Shown here: in pieces, positions 8,200 to 14,887 of the stretch
Numbering within the stretch: position 1 is the stretch's first letter
How the letters are laid out: every line of letters begins with the position of its first letter
Assembly (NCBI RefSeq): GCF_018982945.1
Contig: NZ_JABRXE010000007.1
Coordinates: forward strand, 1 to 64,000
Origin: Anaerostipes faecalis
GTDB taxonomy: Bacteria; Bacillota; Clostridia; Lachnospirales; Lachnospiraceae
Direction: 5' to 3'
Length of the DNA: 64,000 bases
The notes under the pieces: generated by a model
The model's database searches: none
Seen by the model: the letters and a program-made list of their open reading frames with translations, nothing else
Told to the model about the DNA's origin: nothing
Position numbers and translations under genes: made by a program

Positions 8200-8651
8200 A
8201 AAAATACCATTAAGAAGATGTATGTATAATGATTCCAATTTGGGGATAAAGAAGTTGATTTGGTGAAGATTACATTTTATAATAACTTATAAGTGTACAT
8301 ATAGGATGATCAGAAATAATTACTTCTTATGACCATGAGGAGTATAGGAGAGCAGACATGTCAAAAAAGAATCTGATGATAAAGATAAGGATTAATTTAC
8401 AGATGGGGAAGAAATAGAAAATTGAATTTGGAGGAAATGACAATGTCCGAATGCATTCCAAAAAGAGCAATAAGTGCATTGAGTATAACTGCAGTTTTAC
8501 TGTTTATGTTACCTGTTATTTTATATCTAAAAAAATGATGGTATCATATATCAGGTGAATTAAAAATTTTTTGACAGAGGGGTACGCAGGATCAAGAGCT
8601 GTCTTGCAGAGAGATAAAAGTATAATAAATAATGAATAGAGGTTTTTAATA
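8200..8651. other. Gene-poor stretch around a tiny ORF
   Basis: Apart from the 31-codon membrane ORF at 8,443, I see only a 19-codon frame with a plausible ribosome binding site at about 8,358, which reads as the start of a lost gene. The rest has no recognisable coding or RNA structure. The region borders the decayed accessory segment. Confidence 0.4.
8443..8538 (+). CDS. Small single-pass membrane peptide, 31 aa
   Basis: ATG 8,443 lies 7 nt after GGAGGA (8,430-8,435). The peptide starts M-S-E-C-I-P-K-R, followed by about 19 hydrophobic residues (A-I-S-A-L-S-I-T-A-V-L-L-F-M-L-P-V-I-L) and a short basic end. It could be a genuine small membrane protein or the signal segment of a lost lipoprotein or permease. 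No family is recognised. Confidence 0.35.
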   Translation: MSECIPKRAISALSITAVLLFMLPVILYLKK

Positions 8652-9476
8652 ATGATAGAAAAGACATATCAAACAAGTAAAGGAATCATTCATTACTGGA
8701 TTTCAAATGAAGTGAAAAAAGAGTTGGTTACACTTGTTTTTTTGCCGGGATTAACGGCAGACCACAGATTATTTGATAAACAGATTAAAGAATTTGAAAA
8801 TAAGTATAATGTATTTGTCTGGGATGCTCCGGGACATGCTGCATCATGGCCGTTTGAACTGGATTTTTCGTTAATGGATAAGGCCGTATGGTTGAATGAA
8901 ATTTTGGATTTGGAGAACGTTGACAAACCTGTTATCATCGGACAATCTATGGGCGGTTATGTAGGACAGGCATATTCTGAGAAATACCCGGATAAACTAA
9001 AAGGATTTATTTCGATAGACTCTGCACCGTTACAGCGGGAGTATGTTACTGCCGCTGAAATTTGGCTGTTGAAAAGAATGGAACCGGTATATCGGCATTA
9101 TCCATGGAAATCCCTCTTGAACTCCGGAACAAAGGGAGTTGCAACTACTGAATATGGACGAAAACTGATGTATGACATCATGATGGTATACGACGGAGAT
9201 CAGGAACGATATGCAAAACTGTCAGGACATGGTTTTCATATGCTGGCGGATGCCATGGAAGCAGATTTGCCTTATAAGATAAAATGCCCTGCCCTTTTGA
9301 TATGCGGGGAAAAAGATCATGCGGGCTCCTGCATTAGATATAATAAAGCATGGAATAAGAAAACGGGAATTCCGATTCAGTGGATTAAAAATGCAGGACA
9401 TAATTCTAACACGGATGCTCCTGAGGAAATAAATCAATTGATAGAAAAATTAGTGGAGACAATACATACGAATTGA
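8652..9476 (+). CDS. Alpha/beta hydrolase
   Basis: 274 residues with the complete alpha/beta hydrolase triad: nucleophile Ser99 in G-Q-S-M-G-G, Asp222 in G-E-K-D-H-A-G, and His250 in N-A-G-H-N-S-N. The oxyanion region L-P-G-L-T-A-D is at 31-37. Likely an esterase, lipase or peptidase-like hydrolase acting in the cytoplasm; no signal peptide is visible. Its last 30 residues are closely matched by the end of the GNAT protein at 11,272, showing that a second related hydrolase gene once existed nearby. The substrate cannot be inferred. Confidence 0.85.
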   Translation: MIEKTYQTSKGIIHYWISNEVKKELVTLVFLPGLTADHRLFDKQIKEFENKYNVFVWDAPGHAASWPFELDFSLMDKAVWLNEILDLENVDKPVIIGQSMGGYVGQAYSEKYPDKLKGFISIDSAPLQREYVTAAEIWLLKRMEPVYRHYPWKSLLNSGTKGVATTEYGRKLMYDIMMVYDGDQERYAKLSGHGFHMLADAMEADLPYKIKCPALLICGEKDHAGSCIRYNKAWNKKTGIPIQWIKNAGHNSNTDAPEEINQLIEKLVETIHTN

Positions 9477-9731
9477 AATAATCATTTATAAAGATGAAAA
9501 AGTATGTAGAATGTTGTGATAGTTGCAGTTAGTGTGGGATTAGGATGGAGTACAGATTTGTTGCGAAGAGATTTGTATCCAGCCAGAGAAGATTTTATGG
9601 ATGAAAGGTATTAAGTCGTATGGAGATGCAGCTTAGAAAACTTGAAGTTTACAAATACATAATATGACCGGGAAAATGCTCAAATAGTCAAGAGAGTAAT
9701 TCTTGACAGTGATACACTTGAATAACTTCTC

Positions 9732-9754
9732 GGAATCTCAATGAATGAGATTCC
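9732..9754. repeat. Perfect 9-bp hairpin just upstream of a TTG start
   Basis: GGAATCTCA (9,732-9,740) and TGAGATTCC (9,746-9,754) form a perfect stem with a 5-nt loop, ending 9 nt before the TTG start of the cyclopropane synthase. It has no T tail. In the mRNA it would occupy the ribosome-binding region, so a role in translation control is possible. Confidence 0.55.
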
Positions 9755-9763
9755 AACCGAAAA

Positions 9764-10630
9764 TTGACAACTTCAAAAAAGAATCAGAAAAAAGAAGTTG
9801 TTACCCATTATGATATTGGAAATGATTTCTACAGGCTTTGGCTGGATGAGACAATGAGTTACTCCTGTGCATATTTCAAGAGCTCAAGTGACTCCCTATA
9901 TGAAGCGCAGAAGAATAAAGTTGAGCATATTTTGCAAAAGTTATATTTGGAGGAAGGCATGACACTTTTGGATATTGGCTGCGGATGGGGGTTCCTGTTA
10001 ATAGAGGCTGCAAAAGAATACAAAATTCGCGGGACAGGAATTACATTAAGCAGAGAACAATATAAAGCTTTTAAACAGAAAATACAGGAGGAAAGTCTGG
10101 AAAATTACCTTACGGTAGAGTTGGCGGATTACCGAGATCTTCCAAAGATGGGAAAACAATTCGACCGCGTAGTCAGCATCGGTATGGTAGAACACGTAGG
10201 CAGGGAGAATTACCAGCTTTTTAATGATTGCATAAACAAGGTATTAAAAGATGGAGGGCTGTATCTTCTTCACTATATCAGTGCCTTAAAAGAATACCCT
10301 GGAGATGCATGGATTAAAAAATATATTTTCCCAGGGGGAGTGATACCAAGCTTGCGGGAAATGCTATATTGTGCCGCTGAGGATAACTTTCATACGATAG
10401 ATGTGGAAAATCTGCGCTTGCACTATAATCGTACCTTGCTATGTTGGGAAAAAAATTTCAAAGATCACATTAATGAGGTGCGCAAGATGTTTGATGAACG
10501 TTTTGTACGAATGTGGGATTTGTATTTATCGGCGTGTGCGGCAACTTTTCATAACGGTATTATAGATGTACACCAGATTTTATTTTCGAAGGGAATAAAT
10601 AACGAACTACCGATGGTTCGATGGTATTAA
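9764..10630 (+). CDS. Cyclopropane-fatty-acyl-phospholipid synthase-type methyltransferase
   Basis: 288 residues. These enzymes transfer a methylene from SAM to unsaturated phospholipid acyl chains. The protein has the family opening H-Y-D-I-G-N-D-F-Y (15-23), M-S-Y-S-C-A-Y-F (31-38), SAM motif D-I-G-C-G-W-G (70-76), and V-E-H-V-G-R-E-N-Y in the middle. It lacks the N-terminal lipid-binding domain of the 380-residue E. coli enzyme and matches the length of short mycobacterial-type forms. The only available start is TTG at 9,764, since a TGA precedes it in frame. No clear ribosome binding site exists and a hairpin sits there, so expression may be weak or the N-terminus lost. Confidence 0.82.
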   Translation: MTTSKKNQKKEVVTHYDIGNDFYRLWLDETMSYSCAYFKSSSDSLYEAQKNKVEHILQKLYLEEGMTLLDIGCGWGFLLIEAAKEYKIRGTGITLSREQYKAFKQKIQEESLENYLTVELADYRDLPKMGKQFDRVVSIGMVEHVGRENYQLFNDCINKVLKDGGLYLLHYISALKEYPGDAWIKKYIFPGGVIPSLREMLYCAAEDNFHTIDVENLRLHYNRTLLCWEKNFKDHINEVRKMFDERFVRMWDLYLSACAATFHNGIIDVHQILFSKGINNELPMVRWY

Positions 10631-10702
10631 TGGATAATTTAAAAAAGAAAATAATAATAAAATGATAAGGAAACTAATATCTTTATTTGGAGCAATGCAA
10701 TT

Positions 10703-10741
10703 AATCCCAGAGGAGTCAAATCTTCTGGGATTTTGTTGTTT
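10703..10741 (+). terminator. Intrinsic terminator after the cyclopropane synthase gene
   Basis: A 12-bp stem with one G-T pair (10,703-10,714 with 10,721-10,732) and a 6-nt loop is followed by ttgttgttt. It lies about 70 bp after the stop codon. Confidence 0.75.
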
Positions 10742-10912
10742 GGGAAAAAAAGGGATTCGTACAGATAATCTCAAATGAAAAGAACAGAAAAAAGCATTGA
10801 AAGTTGAGATAATAAATACAAAAGCATTTAAGAAACTTAACAGGTAGTGTAGGATGTAAAAATGTGGTATGATTATTGTCAAGATACAAGAACATTCAGG
10901 GGTGAGTAGATA

Positions 10913-11275
10913 GTGGATAGAGAAAAAATCTTTGAATATGTGAAGGAGCAGTACGGAACATTGCCGGAGTACTTATGGCGCAGTTCTCCAGATAGTGCTG
11001 TGCTACGTCACAAAAATGGAAAATGGTATGCAGCTGTTATGAGTGTTGAGAAATCAAAGCTTGGGTTGGATGGAAATGATATCGTAGAGATCCTGAATGT
11101 AAAGTGCGATCCGGAAATGGTAGGCGTGATTATCCAGACCTATGGTTTTCTGCCGGGATATCATATGAATAAGCAGCATTGGATCACGATTTTGCTTGAT
11201 GGAACAGTAGATGAATCAAAGATTTTGGACTTCCTTGATATGAGTTATAATTTGATTGATGGAATGCGGAAATGA
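10913..11275 (+). CDS. MmcQ/YjbR-family protein
   Basis: 120 residues of the YjbR double-wing fold, a small cytoplasmic protein family with a proposed but unproven DNA-binding role. Conserved elements are L-W-R-S-S-P-D-S-A-V-L-R-H, I-L-N-V-K-C-D-P-E, L-P-G-Y-H-M-N-K-Q-H-W and I-L-L-D-G-T-V. The start is GTG at 10,913, preceded by AGGGGTGA. It overlaps the next gene by 4 nt (ATGA), so the two are translationally coupled. A decayed relative of another subfamily lies at 2,754. Confidence 0.85.
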   Translation: MDREKIFEYVKEQYGTLPEYLWRSSPDSAVLRHKNGKWYAAVMSVEKSKLGLDGNDIVEILNVKCDPEMVGVIIQTYGFLPGYHMNKQHWITILLDGTVDESKILDFLDMSYNLIDGMRK

Positions 11276-11793
11276 TAAGAAGATTTGAACATAATGATTT
11301 GGATGAAGTAATGTCCATATGGTTCCATGCCAACACGGAAGCACATTCTTTTATAGAATCAGATTATTGGAGAAGTAATTATGAATTTGTCAAAGAGATG
11401 ATACCAAAAGCCGAAGTATTTGTGGCAGAAGCAGATGGTAAGATCAGAGGATTTATTGGTTTGATCGATACTTATATCGCAGGAATATTTGTGAAGAATA
11501 CGGAGCAATCCCAAGGTATCGGAACGGAGCTGCTTCAAGCTGTTATGGAGACAAGAGATATTTTGAGTTTAAATGTCTATAAGAAAAATGCAAGGGCAGT
11601 AATGTTTTATCAGTATTGCGGATTCAGAATTGTAAATCAGGTAATAGATGAAAATACATCAGAGGAAGAATATACAATGGAATGGATTAAAAATGCAGGA
11701 CACAATTCCAATACGGATGTCCCTGATGAGATCAATCGGTCGATAGAAGATCTGGTAGAGAAAATAGACACGAATGACGATAGTAAAAACTAA
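11272..11793 (+). CDS. GNAT acetyltransferase fused to a hydrolase C-terminus
   Basis: 173 residues. The first 137 or so form a complete GNAT domain, with the acetyl-CoA loop Q-S-Q-G-I-G-T (79-85) and the late strand Y-Q-Y-C-G-F-R-I (113-120). From W138 onward (I-K-N-A-G-H-N-S-N-T-D) the sequence matches residues 244-274 of the alpha/beta hydrolase at 8,652. GNAT homologues commonly end near Y-T-M-E-W. At DNA level the two tails are roughly three quarters identical, so the donor was a diverged paralogue now deleted. The acetyltransferase is probably still functional. The gene is coupled to the YjbR gene upstream. Confidence 0.82.
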   Translation: MIRRFEHNDLDEVMSIWFHANTEAHSFIESDYWRSNYEFVKEMIPKAEVFVAEADGKIRGFIGLIDTYIAGIFVKNTEQSQGIGTELLQAVMETRDILSLNVYKKNARAVMFYQYCGFRIVNQVIDENTSEEEYTMEWIKNAGHNSNTDVPDEINRSIEDLVEKIDTNDDSKN

Positions 11794-11898
11794 ATATTTT
11801 TGAAATCAGTGAAGACTAAGTAAACACTGGAACAAATGAATCGAAAGAATTATTGCCCCAAAAGCATCGGTCTATTATAATGTCTATGAGGTGATTTC

Positions 11899-12372
11899 AT
11901 GGAGATTAGAGTATTACGGTACTTTTTAACAGTAGTTCGAGAAGAAAGCATAACAAAGGCGGCGGATGTACTACACATTACACAACCTACATTAAGTCGT
12001 CAGTTGTCAGCATTAGAAGAAGAAATTGGTGTGACACTGTTTTATAGAGGTTCAAGAAAAATTACCTTAACGAATGAGGGGCTTTTACTTAGACGAAGGG
12101 CAGAGGAAATCCTTGATTTGGTGGATAAGACAACTGAGGAACTTTTGCTACAGGATGATCAGATAGAAGGTAAGATTACGATTGGTGCAGGAGAACTTGC
12201 ATCCATGCAGGTTGTATCAGAACTAATTGGTAACTTTCAAAAGAAATATCCCAGAGTACAATTTGAGATATATACTGCGACAGCAGACCAGGTTAAAAAT
12301 CGAATGGAAAGAGGGCTTGTGGATGTAGGACTTCTTCTTGAACCAGTAGATGGGCAGTATGGAAAACTGTAA
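11899..12372 (+). pseudogene. LysR-family regulator, truncated
   Basis: 157 residues instead of about 295. The winged helix-turn-helix (1-60, with I-T-K-A-A-D-V-L-H-I-T-Q-P-T-L-S-R) is intact. The effector domain stops inside its first lobe after L-L-L-E-P-V-D, followed by a foreign G-Q-Y-G-K-L and a stop. The start at ATG 11,899 has GAGGTGA at good spacing. A deletion has brought the flavodoxin gene to within 27 nt. The DNA-binding part could still bind but without effector sensing. Confidence 0.75.
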
Positions 12373-12399
12373 TTGATAATTTTGAAAGCGGGTGTAAAA

Positions 12400-12879
12400 A
12401 TGAGCAAAATATTAGTAGCATATTTCAGTGCAAGTGGTACAACGGGTAACGTAGCCAGGAATCTAGCTGAGGCAGCTGGTGCTGATATTTATGAAATCAG
12501 ACCAGAAGTTCCATATACAAAAGCGGATCTTAACTGGATGGACAAAGAGTCTCGCAGCAGTATTGAGATGAATGATAAGAATTTCAGACCGGATATTGCT
12601 GATAAAAACGCAAATATCGCAGATTATGATACAATCTTTTTAGGATTTCCGATTTGGTGGTATGTGGCACCAACAATTATCAATACATTTCTTGAAAGTT
12701 ATGATTTCTCCGGGAAAAAGATTATCCTGTTTGCTACATCCGGTGGAAGTGGATTTGGGGAAACCATTGATGGATTAAAAAAGTCTGTTGCTACAGATAC
12801 AGTCATTTTGAAAGGAAAACTCTTGAATGGAAGAAATTCAGCAGATGATCTTAAGAGATGGGTTCAGGAAGTATTATAA
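12400..12879 (+). CDS. Flavodoxin
   Basis: 159 residues. The FMN phosphate loop S-A-S-G-T-T-G-N is near residues 9-16, with aromatic isoalloxazine contacts around F-P-I-W-W-Y and L-F-A-T-S-G-G-S-G-F-G. It is a small cytoplasmic electron carrier or NADPH-dependent FMN protein of the flavodoxin_4 type. I prefer ATG 12,400 (after gcgggtg) to the TTG at 12,373. It lies directly upstream of an iron-containing alcohol dehydrogenase, a common pairing in Clostridia for aldehyde stress or redox balancing. The truncated LysR gene upstream was probably its regulator. Confidence 0.85.
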   Translation: MSKILVAYFSASGTTGNVARNLAEAAGADIYEIRPEVPYTKADLNWMDKESRSSIEMNDKNFRPDIADKNANIADYDTIFLGFPIWWYVAPTIINTFLESYDFSGKKIILFATSGGSGFGETIDGLKKSVATDTVILKGKLLNGRNSADDLKRWVQEVL

Positions 12880-12921
12880 AGAAGATAATGGATAAAAATA
12901 AGTAAAGGAGAAAAAGAACGT

Positions 12922-14091
12922 ATGTTAGGTGATTTTATTTATGAAAATCCAACGAAATTATATTTTGGAGAGGATGCACTTAAAAATTTAGGATCAGAGC
13001 TTGAAAAATACGGAAAGAATGTTCAGCTTATTTATGGTGGAGGGTCCATTAAGAAAAATGGTATTTATGATCAGGTTGTATCAATCCTTAAAGCTAATGG
13101 CAAGGAGATATATGAGGATGGTGGTGTTATGCCGAATCCTACAGTCGAAAAGCTGTACGAAGGAATAAAGATTGCAAGAGATAACAAAGTGGATTTACTT
13201 CTTGCAGTTGGTGGTGGTTCCTGCTGTGATTATGCAAAGGCGGTATCAGTATCTGTAAACTGCAGCGAGGACCCTTGGGAGAAATATTATATCAAATTTG
13301 ATGAGCCTGACTGTGAGATACTTCCGGTTGGATGTGTGCTTACAATGGTTGGAACAGGTTCTGAAATGAATGCTGGTGCGGTTATTACAAATCATAAACA
13401 GAATCTTAAAATTGGTCATGTGTTTGCTGATCCGAAGATCATGCCCAAATTTGCAGTCTTAAATCCTAAATTCACTTATTCTTTGCCAAAGAAACAGATG
13501 GTTGCAGGTATCTATGATATTTTCAATCATATCTGTGAGCAGTACTTCTCCGGAAACGATGACAATACCAGTGATTACATCAGTGAAGGATTAATGAGAG
13601 GACTCATCAAATCATCACGTATGGCTGTAGAAAATCCTGAGGATTATGAGGCTCGTTCCAATATTATGTGGACAGCAACCTGGGCACTAAATACTTTGGT
13701 TTCCAAAGGAAAGAGCACGGACTGGATGGTACATATGATGGGACAGGCTGTAGGAGCATATACAAATGCTACACATGGAATGACACTTTCAGCAGTATCT
13801 TTACCGTACTATCGATTTATTATGCCATACGGAATTGCTAAATTTGTAAGATTTGCAGAAGAAGTTTGGAAGGTGGATGGAGAAGGCAAAACAGATACTC
13901 AGATTGCAGAGGAAGGACTTAATGCGATGGAGAAATGGATGAAGGAACTTGGGCTTTCTATGAACATTTCAGAACTTGGGGTAAATGTGGAAATGATTGA
14001 TGGAATCACAGAAGCGACTTTGATTTTAACCGGCGGATATAAGGTACTTGATAAAGATGAGATTGCAGGAATATTAAGACAGTGTTTATAA
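12922..14091 (+). CDS. Iron-containing alcohol dehydrogenase (BdhA/YqhD type)
   Basis: 389 residues, full length for the family. The nucleotide-binding G-G-G-S (97-100) and the metal ligands D199, H203, H271 and H285 are all present, in D-I-F-N-H, W-M-V-H-M and N-A-T-H-G-M. The enzyme reduces aldehydes with NAD(P)H. Similarity to clostridial butanol dehydrogenases and YqhD suggests NADPH use and broad aldehyde specificity. AAAGGAG precedes ATG 12,922. It is probably co-transcribed with the flavodoxin 42 nt upstream. Confidence 0.88.
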   Translation: MLGDFIYENPTKLYFGEDALKNLGSELEKYGKNVQLIYGGGSIKKNGIYDQVVSILKANGKEIYEDGGVMPNPTVEKLYEGIKIARDNKVDLLLAVGGGSCCDYAKAVSVSVNCSEDPWEKYYIKFDEPDCEILPVGCVLTMVGTGSEMNAGAVITNHKQNLKIGHVFADPKIMPKFAVLNPKFTYSLPKKQMVAGIYDIFNHICEQYFSGNDDNTSDYISEGLMRGLIKSSRMAVENPEDYEARSNIMWTATWALNTLVSKGKSTDWMVHMMGQAVGAYTNATHGMTLSAVSLPYYRFIMPYGIAKFVRFAEEVWKVDGEGKTDTQIAEEGLNAMEKWMKELGLSMNISELGVNVEMIDGITEATLILTGGYKVLDKDEIAGILRQCL

Positions 14092-14183
14092 AATGAAAAA
14101 AATACTTTGTTCATTAACTTAATAAAGTATTAACAAATAATCATATTTTTTTTATAAACAAAACATATGTAAATCACATGTTT

Positions 14184-14204
14184 CTGATAAGATAGAACTA
14201 TCAG
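14184..14204. promoter_or_regulatory. Dyad upstream of the 54-aa gene
   Basis: CTGATA (14,184-14,189) and TATCAG (14,199-14,204) flank agatagaac. The 11-mer agatagaacta (14,190-14,200) recurs exactly at 14,619, and in both places it starts 32 nt before a start codon. TGATAAGAT here also resembles an extended -10 box. Function is inferred only. Confidence 0.4.
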
Positions 14205-14221
14205 AAAGGAGTGATACCTAC

Positions 14222-14386
14222 ATGGAGAAACACAACAATCTAACAATTGATGAACTTATGAAAAAAAGTTTAACTTTCGCATTGACAGCAACGCTAATTG
14301 CAGGTACATCCAATGTTTCAGTTATAAAAGATAAAATTCAAATCAGTAAGAGTAATCGAGGTACAATTGTTATTCAGCAAAGATAA
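14222..14386 (+). CDS. Short unassigned protein, 54 aa
   Basis: ATG 14,222 is preceded by a strong AAGGAGTGAT ribosome binding site at ideal spacing, and the frame ends in TAA at 14,384, 55 bp before a clean terminator. The protein starts M-E-K-H-N-N-L-T-I-D-E-L, then has a weakly hydrophobic middle (L-T-F-A-L-T-A-T-L-I-A-G) and a basic beta-like end. It is a complete small transcription unit. The N-terminal I-D-E-L plus A-G-T resembles leader regions of small secreted peptides, but I cannot name a family. It shares an upstream 11-mer with feoA, suggesting common control. Confidence 0.55.
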   Translation: MEKHNNLTIDELMKKSLTFALTATLIAGTSNVSVIKDKIQISKSNRGTIVIQQR

Positions 14387-14440
14387 ATATGATGAAAGAA
14401 ACTGTATTATATTGGACTTTAAGATTCATTTATATTTATA

Positions 14441-14476
14441 AAAAATCGCAGGGAAGATTATCCTGCGATTTTTTTC
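14441..14476 (+). terminator. Intrinsic terminator after the 54-aa gene
   Basis: aaaaatcgcagg (14,441-14,452) pairs with cctgcgattttt (14,462-14,473), with a T run on the plus strand. It separates the 54-aa gene from feoAB. A second short palindrome, ttacgct-aa-agcgtaa (14,493-14,508), follows without a T run. Confidence 0.85.
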
Positions 14477-14598
14477 ATTAGAAACGATTTTGTTACGCTA
14501 AAGCGTAAAAGTTATTCCATAAAATAAAAACGCGCTGAACGGATGTCAATAGAATTTTATGTTTTTTTGAAAAAAATTATCAAAAACCTGTCATATTC

Positions 14599-14607
14599 TG
14601 CTATAAT
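14599..14607 (+). promoter_or_regulatory. Extended -10 promoter of feoAB
   Basis: TGCTATAAT is a perfect extended -10 element, with only a weak -35 candidate upstream. Transcription would start near 14,614. A TTAG-atagaa-CTAA dyad at 14,617-14,630 would then cover the start site, where an iron-responsive repressor of the DtxR or Fur kind could act; the dyad resembles but does not match DtxR consensus. Confidence 0.55.
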
Positions 14608-14650
14608 AGGATACGGTTAGATAGAACTAATCGGATAGGAGGACAAATAA

Positions 14651-14887
14651 TTGAATGATCAGCTTGAATTGAGTCATGGAAAAATCGGAGGTCAGTACAT
14701 AATTGAACATATGGATCTGCCTATGAATATAGAAAAACGCCTTGAAGCTCTTGGTATGACTCATGGAACATGTATCTCTATTTTAAACAGCAAAAGTCAT
14801 GGAGTCTTAATTGTTAAAGTCCGTGGAACACGTTTTGCTTTAGGACGGAATATTACAAGGAACATCCAGGTAAGGAGTGAACAATGA
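14651..14887 (+). CDS. feoA: FeoA ferrous iron transport protein
   Basis: 78 residues of the SH3-like FeoA fold, a cytoplasmic partner needed for full FeoB activity. Typical elements are I-E-K-R-L-E-A-L-G-M-T-H-G near the middle and A-L-G-R-N-I-T at the end. The start is TTG 14,651, placed 8 nt after AGGAGG; the nearby ATG at 14,655 is out of frame. The stop overlaps the feoB start (ATGA), so translation is coupled. Confidence 0.88.
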   Translation: MNDQLELSHGKIGGQYIIEHMDLPMNIEKRLEALGMTHGTCISILNSKSHGVLIVKVRGTRFALGRNITRNIQVRSEQ

